A stretch of DNA of 64,000 nt from Haemonchus contortus (lineage: Eukaryota > Nematoda > Chromadorea > Rhabditida > Trichostrongylidae). Below the pieces are notes generated by a model. That model worked only from the letters and a program-made list of their open reading frames with translations, searched no databases and was not told where the DNA came from. The translations under genes and the position numbers were made by a program. Of the stretch, positions 26,401 through 36,700 are shown in pieces; positions within the stretch are counted from its first letter, which is position 1, and each line of letters begins with the position of its first letter. The DNA lies in assembly GCA_000469685.2 (NCBI GenBank), contig LS997566.1, positions 41,580,420-41,644,419 of the forward strand, in the 5' to 3' direction.

Positions 26401-28276
26401 TCAAGGCTGGAGGGAGTTACGTATACCGTTACAGGTCGGTGGGGACTTCATAGAGTCCGACAAGTACGTCGTTTTCCTTTGGCGATTATTTCTCACCTTA
26501 CAACATTGGAAATCATTAGCCTTTAGAGCTGTTCGCATTTTGATTGAAGAACCAACTGAAGTGTGTTTTACGCTGTTCCAAATTGGAGCTCGCAAAGCAC
26601 AAGAACAGGTTATTATCAATTTTTCGTTCGGGCAAGAGCTTCTTCTTTCTTTATAATTTCTTCAGCTATGTTCTTCTTTTAAGGTGGATATTCTTGTCTG
26701 CTTGCACAAAGTTTCTCCGGCCAGTACCATTGGGGAGCTGGTTTATCGTTCTCCTCGTAAACTGGAGAACTTTGTTAGCACAGGTAATTACAGTTGTTTG
26801 CCTTGTGTTACAATTTTATTATTGGTTTTAAAAAGCTTATACTTAGTCGTTGTACAGGTGACGTTTTCTTGCGCCCTGGCCACTACATTGTTGTTTGCCA
26901 TAGCTTCTCAACATTAGGGTCGAAGAAAATCCAATGCAATTTAGCGATCCACAGGTAAAGATCATGATTCTCAACTTACAAAACTATGGCTCTCATGTTG
27001 TTTTATGAAATTTCCCCTTAAGAGCCGGTTTTTCATGTATTTTTTCACTCCTCTTTTTTCACCTATTTTTCTTCCATCCGATTTTTTGCTTGGTTTCTTT
27101 TATGGTGAGATTTTTCCGTGAGTTATAATTGGGCAGCCACAGAAAGTTTCATCGCTCACCGGACTCTATAGTTCCTTTTATTTATTCTTATTTATGTAAT
27201 ATAATGCATAATTCTTTACATTCTCGCAGTCGGGGTTAGACATGGCGTTGGGGAACTTAGACCGCTCTTAAGGGTTTCGCTCCTTAGGGACAGCCTTCTG
27301 CCATAAATTGCTCAACTCAAATGTGAAAAATCTTGGCTCCTTGAAACTCATCTCTACTTGCAGTGTTATTTTGTTCTCAAATTTAGATTGTCTTCACTTG
27401 AAAAGAAATTTTTGCCTGTTTTCTATCATTGTTTTTTTCAGTTCCAAACCAATTTACGCTGACATGCTACCATGTCCGGCAGCTATGTTCACTGATTCGT
27501 TAGTGCAAATGGTTCTGAAGGAAGGAAAGATCCACAAAGTAGGGCATTCCTTTCAAGTTTTGGCTTTATTTACCCGAAGCATTCTACATTGTTGTCTTTA
27601 GTCTCTGATGGGGGTGTTCCCTCGTTATGTTACTGAAGATTTTTCGGGATTGCTACTAATGGTAGATAACGTCTTGGAGGATATGTGGGTTCATGCAAGG
27701 TAAAAATTCTTCGCTCATTCTTCGTTCATGTCAACATTTTACTAGGGAAAGGGTGTTTGAATGGTCTCTTGGATGTTCCAAGAAAACCTTAGCAGTTCGT
27801 ATACGGGTTTAGGGTGGAGTGCTCGAATTCTACCAATTTGCTTTCATCTCGTGGTGCGCTCGATGTTGCCGACTCGATTCCTCCTCTTAGTCGTCAGGTA
27901 GTTAAGTCTGCTCTTTTTCCGTGTTATTATTTTCAATGGTCACTACTGCACCTTTTTCAGATTATCATAATTCTTACTCACTTTGAACCCACACAAAGTT
28001 ACTCGGTAGAACACCAGCTCTTGGTGAGTCACTTTTAATTTTTCAGTCGCCATTTATGGTTTAGTATTGCTGTTTTGCAATGCAAATTTCATTGTATTCC
28101 CATTGGTTTTTGCTAGTTATTAGTCTTTTTAGATACGTGTGTCACGTTCGCCTGCTTTGGGAGACTTTACTATAAGTAGAGGAGGATTTCGAGTAAGCAC
28201 TGATTCTCACTCACCATCATTCGGTTGCCCAGCAATAGAACAGTTGCATTCCAGAAAAGCTTTGTTTTATCCATGA
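20436..28276 (+). CDS. SOL/CAPN15-type calpain with RanBP2-like zinc fingers
   Basis: Non-classical intracellular cysteine protease of the small-optic-lobes/calpain-15 family. Exons: 20436-20559, 22241-22324, 23033-23230, 23587-23663, 23732-23850, 23922-24013, 24165-24278, 24481-24598, 25006-25108, 25211-25310, 25414-25489, 25561-25695, 25865-25944, 26010-26096, 26376-26463, 26527-26608, 26684-26783, 26858-26954, 27442-27538, 27602-27699, 27813-27897, 27961-28023, 28133-28276. All phases agree, giving 786 aa. Two zinc fingers of the W-x-C-x2-C...C-x2-C type lie at residues 4-26 and 110-130. The protease core has [12 protein letters not shown] (Cys275), ARHAYSIL (His433) and LRNPWGSF (Asn453), so the triad is intact. 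The C-terminal half ([31 protein letters not shown]) fits the SOL homology region. There are no EF-hands. The last exon could be spliced at a GTAAGC inside it, but it reads through to TGA without one. A SINE sits in intron 1. A possible AATAAA is at 28717. Confidence 0.93.
20868..21170 (+). repeat. tRNA-derived SINE, full-length copy in calpain intron 1
   Basis: This copy has the clearest promoter boxes: TGTAGTGGCGACTGG (A-box region) and GGGGTTCGAATCC (B-box). It shares the complete body with 5507-5806, including CCTCCGGGGTCGG, GGGAGGATAAAAGCACTAAC, CATCGGCTGGCCACCGCAAG and CCCTCAGACGGGATTGATTAACG. It ends in an ATTTATCTTTATCCTTTT-type tail. It lies in the sense orientation inside the first intron. 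Confidence 0.9.
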
Positions 28277-28876
28277 AATTGTCCTGCTTACTGTTTTGAA
28301 ATTTAAGTATGTTCCTAACCATTTTTTTCTTTTAGAGAATTTTTTTCCTGTATTTTGTTCTAGAGCGACTATTTTTGATAGGCATAGCAGCTTTCATTGT
28401 GATTTCTAACCCTTGATCTGGATGAAATCCTCTTGCATGCCAAACTTACTAGTCAATTTTACCTTCCTGTACATGACTTTATTTTTACACTGATACTTTC
28501 CAAATACTGCATATCGTTTCCATTACAGTCTTCCAGTTTATAAAGCAATCCAATTGTGCGAGTGCTTTATATTAACAATCTACCTATACGGTTACCAATT
28601 GGCATTTTCTTGACCTGGTAACCTCTATCTGTGATTATCATTAACGTTTAGCTATTCACTTAGTCTTTCCTTGGGAATGTATGCTTTTAAAGAGGTTTGG
28701 ATGCGTATGATCTGAAAATAAAATATTAACTAGCGTTAATCTCTTCACTGTCGAAAACACCGGGTGCCACGAGTGTACACGGCTCGCTGCGTTGCCAGCA
28801 CCATGACTTCTGTCTGACAGCAGCCTTCGTTCCCCTGTTCTAAATTCCTATTCCCTGCTTCTAAAAAGTAACCCAT
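28277..28876. other. Calpain 3' flank
   Basis: AT-rich sequence following the calpain stop. The likely polyadenylation signal AATAAA at 28717-28722 would give a 3' UTR of about 460 bases. Nothing else was recognised before the palindrome at 28877. Confidence 0.5.
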
Positions 28877-28954
28877 ACTTACGGCAGAGAAATTGACAAA
28901 GAATAGGTTATAGTAACCTATAACCTATTCTTTGTCAATTTCTCTGCCGTAAGT
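28877..28954. repeat. Perfect 78-bp palindrome
   Basis: Two 37-base arms, beginning ACTTACGGCAGAGAAATTG and matching exactly in reverse complement, are separated by the four bases TAAC. The right arm ends at the first base of the mariner-type element at 28954. As DNA or RNA it would fold into a near-continuous hairpin. Confidence 0.95.
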
Positions 28955-29717
28955 ATTAGGTTGAGTTATAAGTTCTCGGACAAAATGATAGCGATGACTT
29001 TTAGAGGCCATAACTCGGGAAAGAGGAGACAAAAATGGACACGCGTGGCACTGTTAGATAGAGTATGGAAAGCTCTTCAAAATACACGCTAACGAACACA
29101 CCTAACTGTTTCTTTTCCTGCAAGCATATCCCATGATTAGAAGCCGTCGCAACTCCACCTTCACAACACAATCCTGTTTCTTTTTTTATCTCGCCAAGAA
29201 CCCGCGTAGATCGATAGACGTAATAAGGAAGTTTACAAGAGGGTGCTCCTGCTGGATGCACAATTCAGAAGTGGCACACAAAGTTCACGTCGGACGACCA
29301 TTCCATCGGAAATGAAGACCGTCCGGGACGCTTAATGGAGTTGGATTTGGAGGTGCTGCGGAGCCAGGTGGAAGCCGATCCGTATCAAACTACTCGTGAA
29401 CTGGCAGTCACCCCTGAGGAGTTAATCCACAATTATTCGTGTAGTGAAGCCAATCGGCAAGGTGCGAGAGCTCGGTCGATGGGTTCCTCATGCTTTAAAG
29501 CAGATGACATCGATTTTCGCGCCAACATGGCATTTTCTCTCCTCACGCTCAAGCGCAGGAGATGGTCAGGTGTACTCGTTAGTATGTATTTGAAAGAGCT
29601 TTTTATACTCTATCTAACGATGCCTCGCGCGTCCATTTTCGTCACCTCTTCCTCGAGTTATGATCTCTAGAACTCATCACAATGACATTGTCCCAGGGCT
29701 TATGACTCAACCTAATA
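28954..29717 (+). mobile_element. Mariner-type relic with long terminal inverted repeats
   Basis: The ends are inverted repeats of roughly 140 bases. The left reads TATTAGGTTGAGTTATAAG. The right reads as the reverse complement TATTAGGTTGAGTCATAAG. Both share CATAACTCG and TTAGATAGAGTAT further in. The interior (about 29240-29440, + strand, broken between frames) keeps the N-terminal transposase words FRSGD..., GRLMELDLEVLRSQVEADPYQTTRELA, which match the helix-turn-helix linker region of mariner transposases. There is no catalytic domain, so it is an internally deleted, non-autonomous copy. Confidence 0.8.
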
Positions 29718-30724
29718 CCAAGAAATCATATCACAAGTGACGTCTAGTACAATAGAATATTTCTTCTCATAGATTTGAGTCATCTTCTATAAAGTGTGGT
29801 TCATTGTGATGAGGAAATCTAAAAGAGCGAAATCTTCTTTCTTCTTCCGAAACAGTGGCGCAGCGGTGATTCAGTTGCGGAGCAGCCTTTCGGTAATGCA
29901 TAGCGGTTGTGGTTCTACATCTAGTGGGTCCCTGCTTATAGATTTGCCCTTATCAAAATAACAGAGTACGACCTCCCGGTGATTATTCACCATCATAACA
30001 TTCCGTTGTATGGCAGTTTGCCAAGGCTATAGCAATGAAGTTTTTGACACTGATATATTCTATTTCGGGATGCGCCTCGCATTCGTCTTTCCTATGGGAT
30101 CGTAGCTACGTTGTGAATGCGTTTGTAGCCTACACAATGACTTGCGGTGGCCAGCTGAAGAGCAAATCAGTAATTTTATTCAATAGGACGAGTCTATCAA
30201 CAGTTAACCGAGCCAGGAAAGAGGAAGGTTGAGTCGCCTAGGACGAATACCACACCACACTGCCTTAGCCATTTGGGTCCAGTAAAAGTACAGTAAATTA
30301 GTTCTCACAATTGTACTTTATGGTGAGCATCTAAGTCAAATAAGGCATGTGACAAGCTAATAGACGATGATATTATGTGCTTAAGGGGTTCTTTCATTCT
30401 AAACAATGCCAGATAACTACTCCAGTAACCCCACAGACGAAGCTTGATCCCACGACTCTATGTGAAATTTCTCTATTACTCTAAGCCTTCCAGAACTCCT
30501 CAAAAACTTCCCTACTGCATATCTCCAACCTCTGTTATGGACCCATATACCACATTTAGAAAAACGCTGAATTGCAGTCCGGGCAAAAACTGCTGTTAGA
30601 GAAAGAACAAAATGGATTTCATATTTTAATAATAGTCATGAACAGACAATAATATGGGATCAAGCAATGTACAAATTAGTGGAATGATGACTCCAAAAAC
30701 AACCGGTTCACATATACCCACGTT
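29718..30724. other. Intergenic DNA with a decayed SINE, Drosha 3' flank
   Basis: 30035-30235 is a decayed minus-strand SINE copy. It is recognisable from GGGATGCGCCTCGCATTCG, TGTAGCCTACACAATGACTTGCGGTGGCC and GGACGAGTCT. 29860-29960 has GTGGCGCAGCGGTGATTC, which might be another tRNA-like head, but I found no partner copy. The Drosha mRNA should end in 30.6-30.72 kb. Confidence 0.5.
30035..30235 (-). repeat. Decayed tRNA-derived SINE copy
   Basis: Reading the minus strand, the blocks follow the family order: a GACGAGTCC-like segment, GGCCACCGCAAGTCATTGTGTAGGC, then CGAATGCGAGGCGCATCCC. The tRNA-like head is not preserved. Confidence 0.65.
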
Positions 30725-33700
30725 TTACTTCTTCAATGAACGCCGTTTCCTGGATCGCGAGGGACCATCTCGATTACGATGCCTCTGCCGGCTATCTTTA
30801 AGCTGTGGCGGTCGTTCATCTGTTCGTGAATCATCCCTTCTGGACGATGACGGCTTCTTCTTCGAAAGTCGAGACTGAGACCGTTCTCTTTGTCTGGAAC
30901 TAACAGGCGCTTCTCTTCGGCGTTTCAGGGGTCTCTCAGAAGGTTGCTGTTTGCCACTCGGCTGCCGCCGATTCGTTGAAGTTGATGGGGAAGGTGATCT
31001 CTCTGGTTCAGTCCTAGTCAGTTTCGGGAAGAGAGGCTGAGGACCTTTGCCGGATGATGGTGTCTGAACCAAACTTCCGAACTGTAGTAGAGACTGATTC
31101 AGCGGCGCTCTTTGTGTTGGGTTCACGTATTGAGGGGTAATTTGAAAAAGTGAAGGGGGTAATGAGAGCGATCCACGTGAAGTGTACGAGTTGGGCAGCC
31201 CCATGGATACGGAACCAAGCGGTGACATTGTTGGGAGAGAGTTCACCAGAACCGTTGCCTGAGAAGAGAATAAAGGAGTAGGAGTTTGATGAATTACCGC
31301 ATTCTGTAATGAAGATGAAGCTGCTGAGAACTGACGATAGGATGCAGCCACCGACTTAAGCATTTGGTTGACAAGTGGTGCAGCGGAGCCAAGCTTTTGC
31401 GGGGTCACTTTTGGAGTAGAAACAAGTGGCTCAGGTGCCGGATTGCGCCTCAAAGATGGCGGAGGAGAAATGGGTACGGAGCCGGCACCGATCAGCGGTA
31501 GAGGACGAGGACGTGGTTCTTCATTTGATTTATACGTTGACGGACGCTGCTGAGCTTCTTGAAGTTTCTGAAAAGAACTGAACTTACCATAGGATGAAAC
31601 GAGAATAAAGGTGAGACGAGACAAAATTAATGTTTCAACAAAACTCGAGAGCTTTTCATTTCCTATGTAAAACCCTGACCTACCTTAATGAAAGCACTAG
31701 CCGCATTCTTGACATTGTTTCTTGATATGGAGGAAAACATCTCTTTGTACTCTTCAAGAGCCTTCTTGGCTGCGTTCATCTGCGCCAAATGAACAGTACA
31801 TGCTTCGCCGACAGCCAGACGCATATTCCTGAAGAACTCAGTTCGGTTCAAAAGTCGAAAGAACCAACTCCACTGCAAACGAAAACCCAGTTAGAATCAA
31901 AACGAACCTGAAATAAACCGCTACGCGGTAGTGGCGAGCATTTGTTGAGCCCTCAATACCAATAGTTCTATATTCGGGCATTTCTGGAGCAGAAGAATCA
32001 CCAGCGTCCAGTTCTCGCAGAGCTAGGCAGCACTGTTGCAATTGTGACTTGGAATCATTCCATTTTTTCGATTCGATGAAATGCTGAAGCGAAACTGCGT
32101 TGGCGCACACTACCATGAAATCAAGATCACCATGGTTACGATCATTTCGACCGAAATAGGAAAACCAAGCGGCTAAATAGCCAAAAAAACTCGCACATCG
32201 AACGTTTAATTTATTTGTGTCACGAAACCTACCTGAAAAAGCTAATACAAAGTAAATAACCTATGGCCTATGGGTAAAGGGAGCGTAATGGCGAGTAGTA
32301 CAGTTTCCACACTAAAACATGGGCCAATCTTCAGAGCCGTAGCTTGGGAGGGGGGCGCGCGATTCACGCTCCAATATAATGAGGTCATCGCGCACGCAGC
32401 ACCGTTTCAGTACCTTCCTGTTGAGATGGACCAAATAAATTTGCAGTAGTTCACGGCTTCACCATGAATAGAGCAAATCTCTTTACTATGGCAAAAAAAA
32501 GCCCCTTCGAGACTGAGAATTCACCTCATAGGTCAACAATTTACTAGTCAAACGTTCAAAATAAGAATAACTTTAATTTTTTCGATCCTAGTAAACGCAA
32601 TCCATCTGTAAACGTGCATAGTTGGTCATTTCTTTACTTATTCTACTTATAAGTTCTTATAACTTCCGTTATGATGGTAAGAATGGTGTTTTAGCGTGTT
32701 TTCTCCGATGACCTCATTATATCGACGCGTGAATCGCACCACACCCAGCTTGGGAGTGTCCTACACCTCCGTCAAATTCCACAAATGTCTTCTGACCTTA
32801 TCTGATACATCCGGAAAAATGACCCCGTGCGCCACTGGCTCTTCAGAGAATTCCGCGAAATGCTACAACGACGCCAGATAGTAATAAAGCCTAGAGGATC
32901 TTTAGAAGTAGAATGTCAGAGGAACTAATTCATAGTACGGTGGAGAAGGGCGAAAAGGGGAGAGCCCCATGACATGGTGTAATTTAAATGAATTACGCTG
33001 GTAAGGATCAAAATCGAACCACTATTTTCAGACATCGAGGACGATCATGGAATCACAAAAGCATCGAAAGCAGAACAAAACCCTTCCTTAAACATAAAGT
33101 ATAGGATAACACCAAAGCAACTCACTTTAAGTCTGGGAAGAAAACAGATGTAGATAAACGCTCGACAATAGTCCCATCCACGGTCAACGAATATTGCTCC
33201 AAGGAGGGCTAAACAACACAGTAAAATACTCCAAACGAGAAGTGTGAAATGCATGAAACAAGGGGAGGCATGGCGCTGAATAATGCTATCACTCTTATAA
33301 AAAATCTTAGCTCCAGCCAATTCGAAAATGCATAGTCTCGACAAAAAAGGCTTCACCTAAAGGACACTGCGGAGCAGCGGAACACAGAAAAAACCCTTGG
33401 TTTAGTTTGAAGGTTTGTATCACTTCCCTTTGTGTCTCTCTACAGTTTACAACCACTGTAACGAACACAGAATGAGGTGAATGGTACCGCTACCAGAATT
33501 GTGTACGGGGAGCTCAGTGCTTTGGTTAGCGAAGGTAATTTTTTGATTGGAAATATTATGTACAGTATTCTTTAGTGAGAGAATAAATGACTCACCTTCA
33601 ACCAAATCAGCTTTATCCTTCAAGCTAAGATCAGGCAAACGTGAACCACCTCCGGGAGGATGTATAATGAAGCAATGGAGACCGAGATCTTCGCAAATTT

Positions 33701-36700
33701 GTGACTAAATTGTTAATGATATAGAAAATAGAAAACCATAATGTCAAAAAAAAAACAATCTGTCAATATGTAACGCTTAATTTGAATGCTACCTGAGTTT
33801 CATTACAAACGAGACAAGTGCGCAACAGTGATAGATGTCCTTCGTGATGATTCGGGAAATGGTGATAGAGATAGTTGGAAATGACAAGTTGCAGTACAGC
33901 ATCTCCAAGCCACTCCAACCGTTGATTATTACCACTGCAAACAATACATGAGAAAATAGTAGAAACTAAAAACTCTCGACATACCAAGTGAGTGTGTTGT
34001 ACGGCACATTTCTTCGAGTTAGAGCTTTCGCGAGCAATCGGATATTTTGAAAACGGAACCCAAGGATATCTTCTAGATCCGTGAGTTCAAGCAGTTCGTC
34101 GGTATCATCGATAATCATCCTATCACCGTCCGGTTGTTCGACCTACACAAAAATGATGACTAATCTTTTCTCGCAAGGGCGAGGTTCCGAAAAAGTGAAA
34201 GCCATCACCAAACCTTAAGAGGGTGTTCGGGAACATTTAGCCACTGATCCTTCACCGCAGGATCATCGCCAAACATCGCGTCAGCAAAAATACTGAAACG
34301 AAACAGTTTAGCAGGGAGAGGCCTCAATGTTGAAGTATTCTTCGTTAATGGGAAGACACTTTATATGATGGTCAGAAAAGGGAAACAGGAACAACTGAAA
34401 AAATGGCTCTGAGCATAATTTCCAACCCTCCGTAAAGTAGCTTTCACAGCCCCCTTTTCCTGAGGAGGATGCCATTTTACTGAGGTCGGAAATGATGCAC
34501 AGGAGCTTCTCCTTGAAATGTTGTTCATTAAACATGTACGAATGCTCCTGTGCGACAAATGCCTGAATGAAAAAAAGAACAAAGATTGCAGGTAAGAAGC
34601 ATAGAAAAATCACCGATCACACTCCTCAATTCCTCCATCCAAATAGATAGCAGCCAGCACAGCCTCAAACGTATTGGCTAAGGATTTTCGAAAATCTTCC
34701 TCATCGCATAAATCAATTCCATGAGCATACATCATCCAATCACCGAGGTGTAGTTTCTGAAATTTTTGCTCTCAGGAGAAGAGATGGCACATCAACATAT
34801 CTACAAATAAACAAATGCAAGTGGTTTTATGTATACTAATCGATAACTGTATGCAAACTAACCTTCCCAAGCGCTGCAAGATTACGATTTTGTACTAGCG
34901 CACTACGGTACGTAGCCAGACCACCCTCTTCTTGGTGCGGTAGGATGAAGAACAAACGACTCGACACTATCTGAAATCAAAAGTTATCTAAGGAATCGTT
35001 TTTAAGATGTTTACTTAAACCTTACCAACTCCACCACAGCATCACCCAAATATTCCAATCGTTCATTATGTGCCACTTTTGACAATCCAGCAGTATTTGA
35101 TCCAGACTGCGACATTATATGCATCAGATTACGGAAACCTAAACAAGTGAGGAAAGGCTTTATGTCATTAGATGGATGAGATTCGAGTTCTTCGACCCTA
35201 CCTTTCTTCTTCTCGTTATTTTCTGTGAAGGGAGCATAGCGGCGAAATAAGCAATTGGTTAACGTTGTCTTCACATGGTCCACGTTTACGCCTGCAACAA
35301 TTTTTTTCGAGAAAGTGATGAGAAACTAAAAAAAATGACAAATAAAAATAAAAATAAAAACAATAATAGTAAACATAAAAGGAAGCAAAGTAATTCGCAA
35401 ATGTTATAAAAAATAAGTATACCAAAATCATTTTTGTAGGATGGATGAGTGAAGGCGAGCTCAATTAAGTTCCGATTTGCAAACTTGTAATCGATGATCT
35501 TCTCGAACTCCTGTAAACAGCCATAATTATAAACAGTCGGACAAAAAGCAAAATTGAAATAGAGAGAGATACTAGCCGAAAGAGACCAATGCAGTCGAGC
35601 GTGCTTCACAGCAAGAATCATCAGCAGAACATGCGCCGTGACATCCGCATAAAGGCCTGTCGCTAAGAAACCGGTGCAAGGGATTACTTTGGTAGTGTTG
35701 AGGGAGGCAGCGCTGAAACCGTATAACCAGTAACAAGAAGTTTAATAAGGTAAAGCGAGCAATGGGCTAATAGAATAGGCATTTTCTTACCGCTGTTGTT
35801 TTATTTCATTAATTCGTTTGAGTAGGTTGTTCATCTCATCCAAATGCTCCTTCTGCCCTGTACTAGTACTCGATTGAGCATGACGCAGCTTATTAAGACG
35901 ACGCTGAGCCTCCGCAAGTTCTGGGTTCTTCAAATTTGCATACGCTATAGGGCTGTAATATATATGACCTCACGGTAGTACGCTTATTTGAATAAAAATT
36001 ATTTTAGCTAAACAAAACCTACGGTGATGCTTTATGTTCGATGGCATAACATGGAAATTCAGCCGTCGGTCTTTTAATGTTATCTATGCGGATAGTAGAA
36101 GGCCTCTGCAGGAGCCATTTGAAGACAAAAGTAAAGAAGGGAAGGAAAAAGCCAAAAAAGGGAAGGAAATTGCAATTGAAATCATACCTTTCTCGGATTC
36201 GTCGTTAAATGGAATCTTTTTGCCGCCAACATTTTCGTGATTTCAGTTTCCGTACAAGATGCAAAAGTTTCGGCCTCTTTCTCGCTCACAATCGGAACAA
36301 ATGAATCACACAAATACCGGACCACAACGCTCATTGGCAACAAATGCTGTACTCCATCTGAAAACATACAATTAATGATATAGTCTTTCTCGATGCTCGT
36401 ACAATAGAAGCAAACCTTTCTCGCAAATGAACCGCGGCATAACATGGTAGATAGGGCAACCATCAGTGACTCCAAATGGATACAACGACTCGTCATACAG
36501 TTCCAATAGGTCAACGAAAAGGTACTGGTGGAACATGTCGAGCTCTTCAACGGTAAAACACTGAAATGCAATGGAAAATGGAGAGTTCGTCAGTACAACC
36601 ATTCCATCAGTACTCACATTGATCATTGGAGCCTTTTCAAAGTGAAATTCGTACTCATTGATATAACGAGAAACCGGCATAAGGGGTATGACAGCTGGCA

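Noticed and set aside
30725..31624. A separate gene for an RS-rich protein
   Set aside because: A good acceptor at 31568 in phase with the preceding dsRBD exon, no start context and no promoter space make it the last Drosha exon. It is kept as a finding because the tail is unusual.
33045..33356. Open frame that looks like a small multi-pass membrane protein
   Set aside because: Its middle ([28 protein letters not shown]) is Drosha exon 33208-33126, in phase with both neighbours. The hydrophobic rest is flanking intron.
34308..34613. Possible extra Drosha exon ([19 protein letters not shown]...)
   Set aside because: Exon 34756-34623 (phase 2) joins directly to 34292-34214 with the expected family sequence. 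This frame enters in phase 0 and adds residues not expected at that point, so it is treated as intron.
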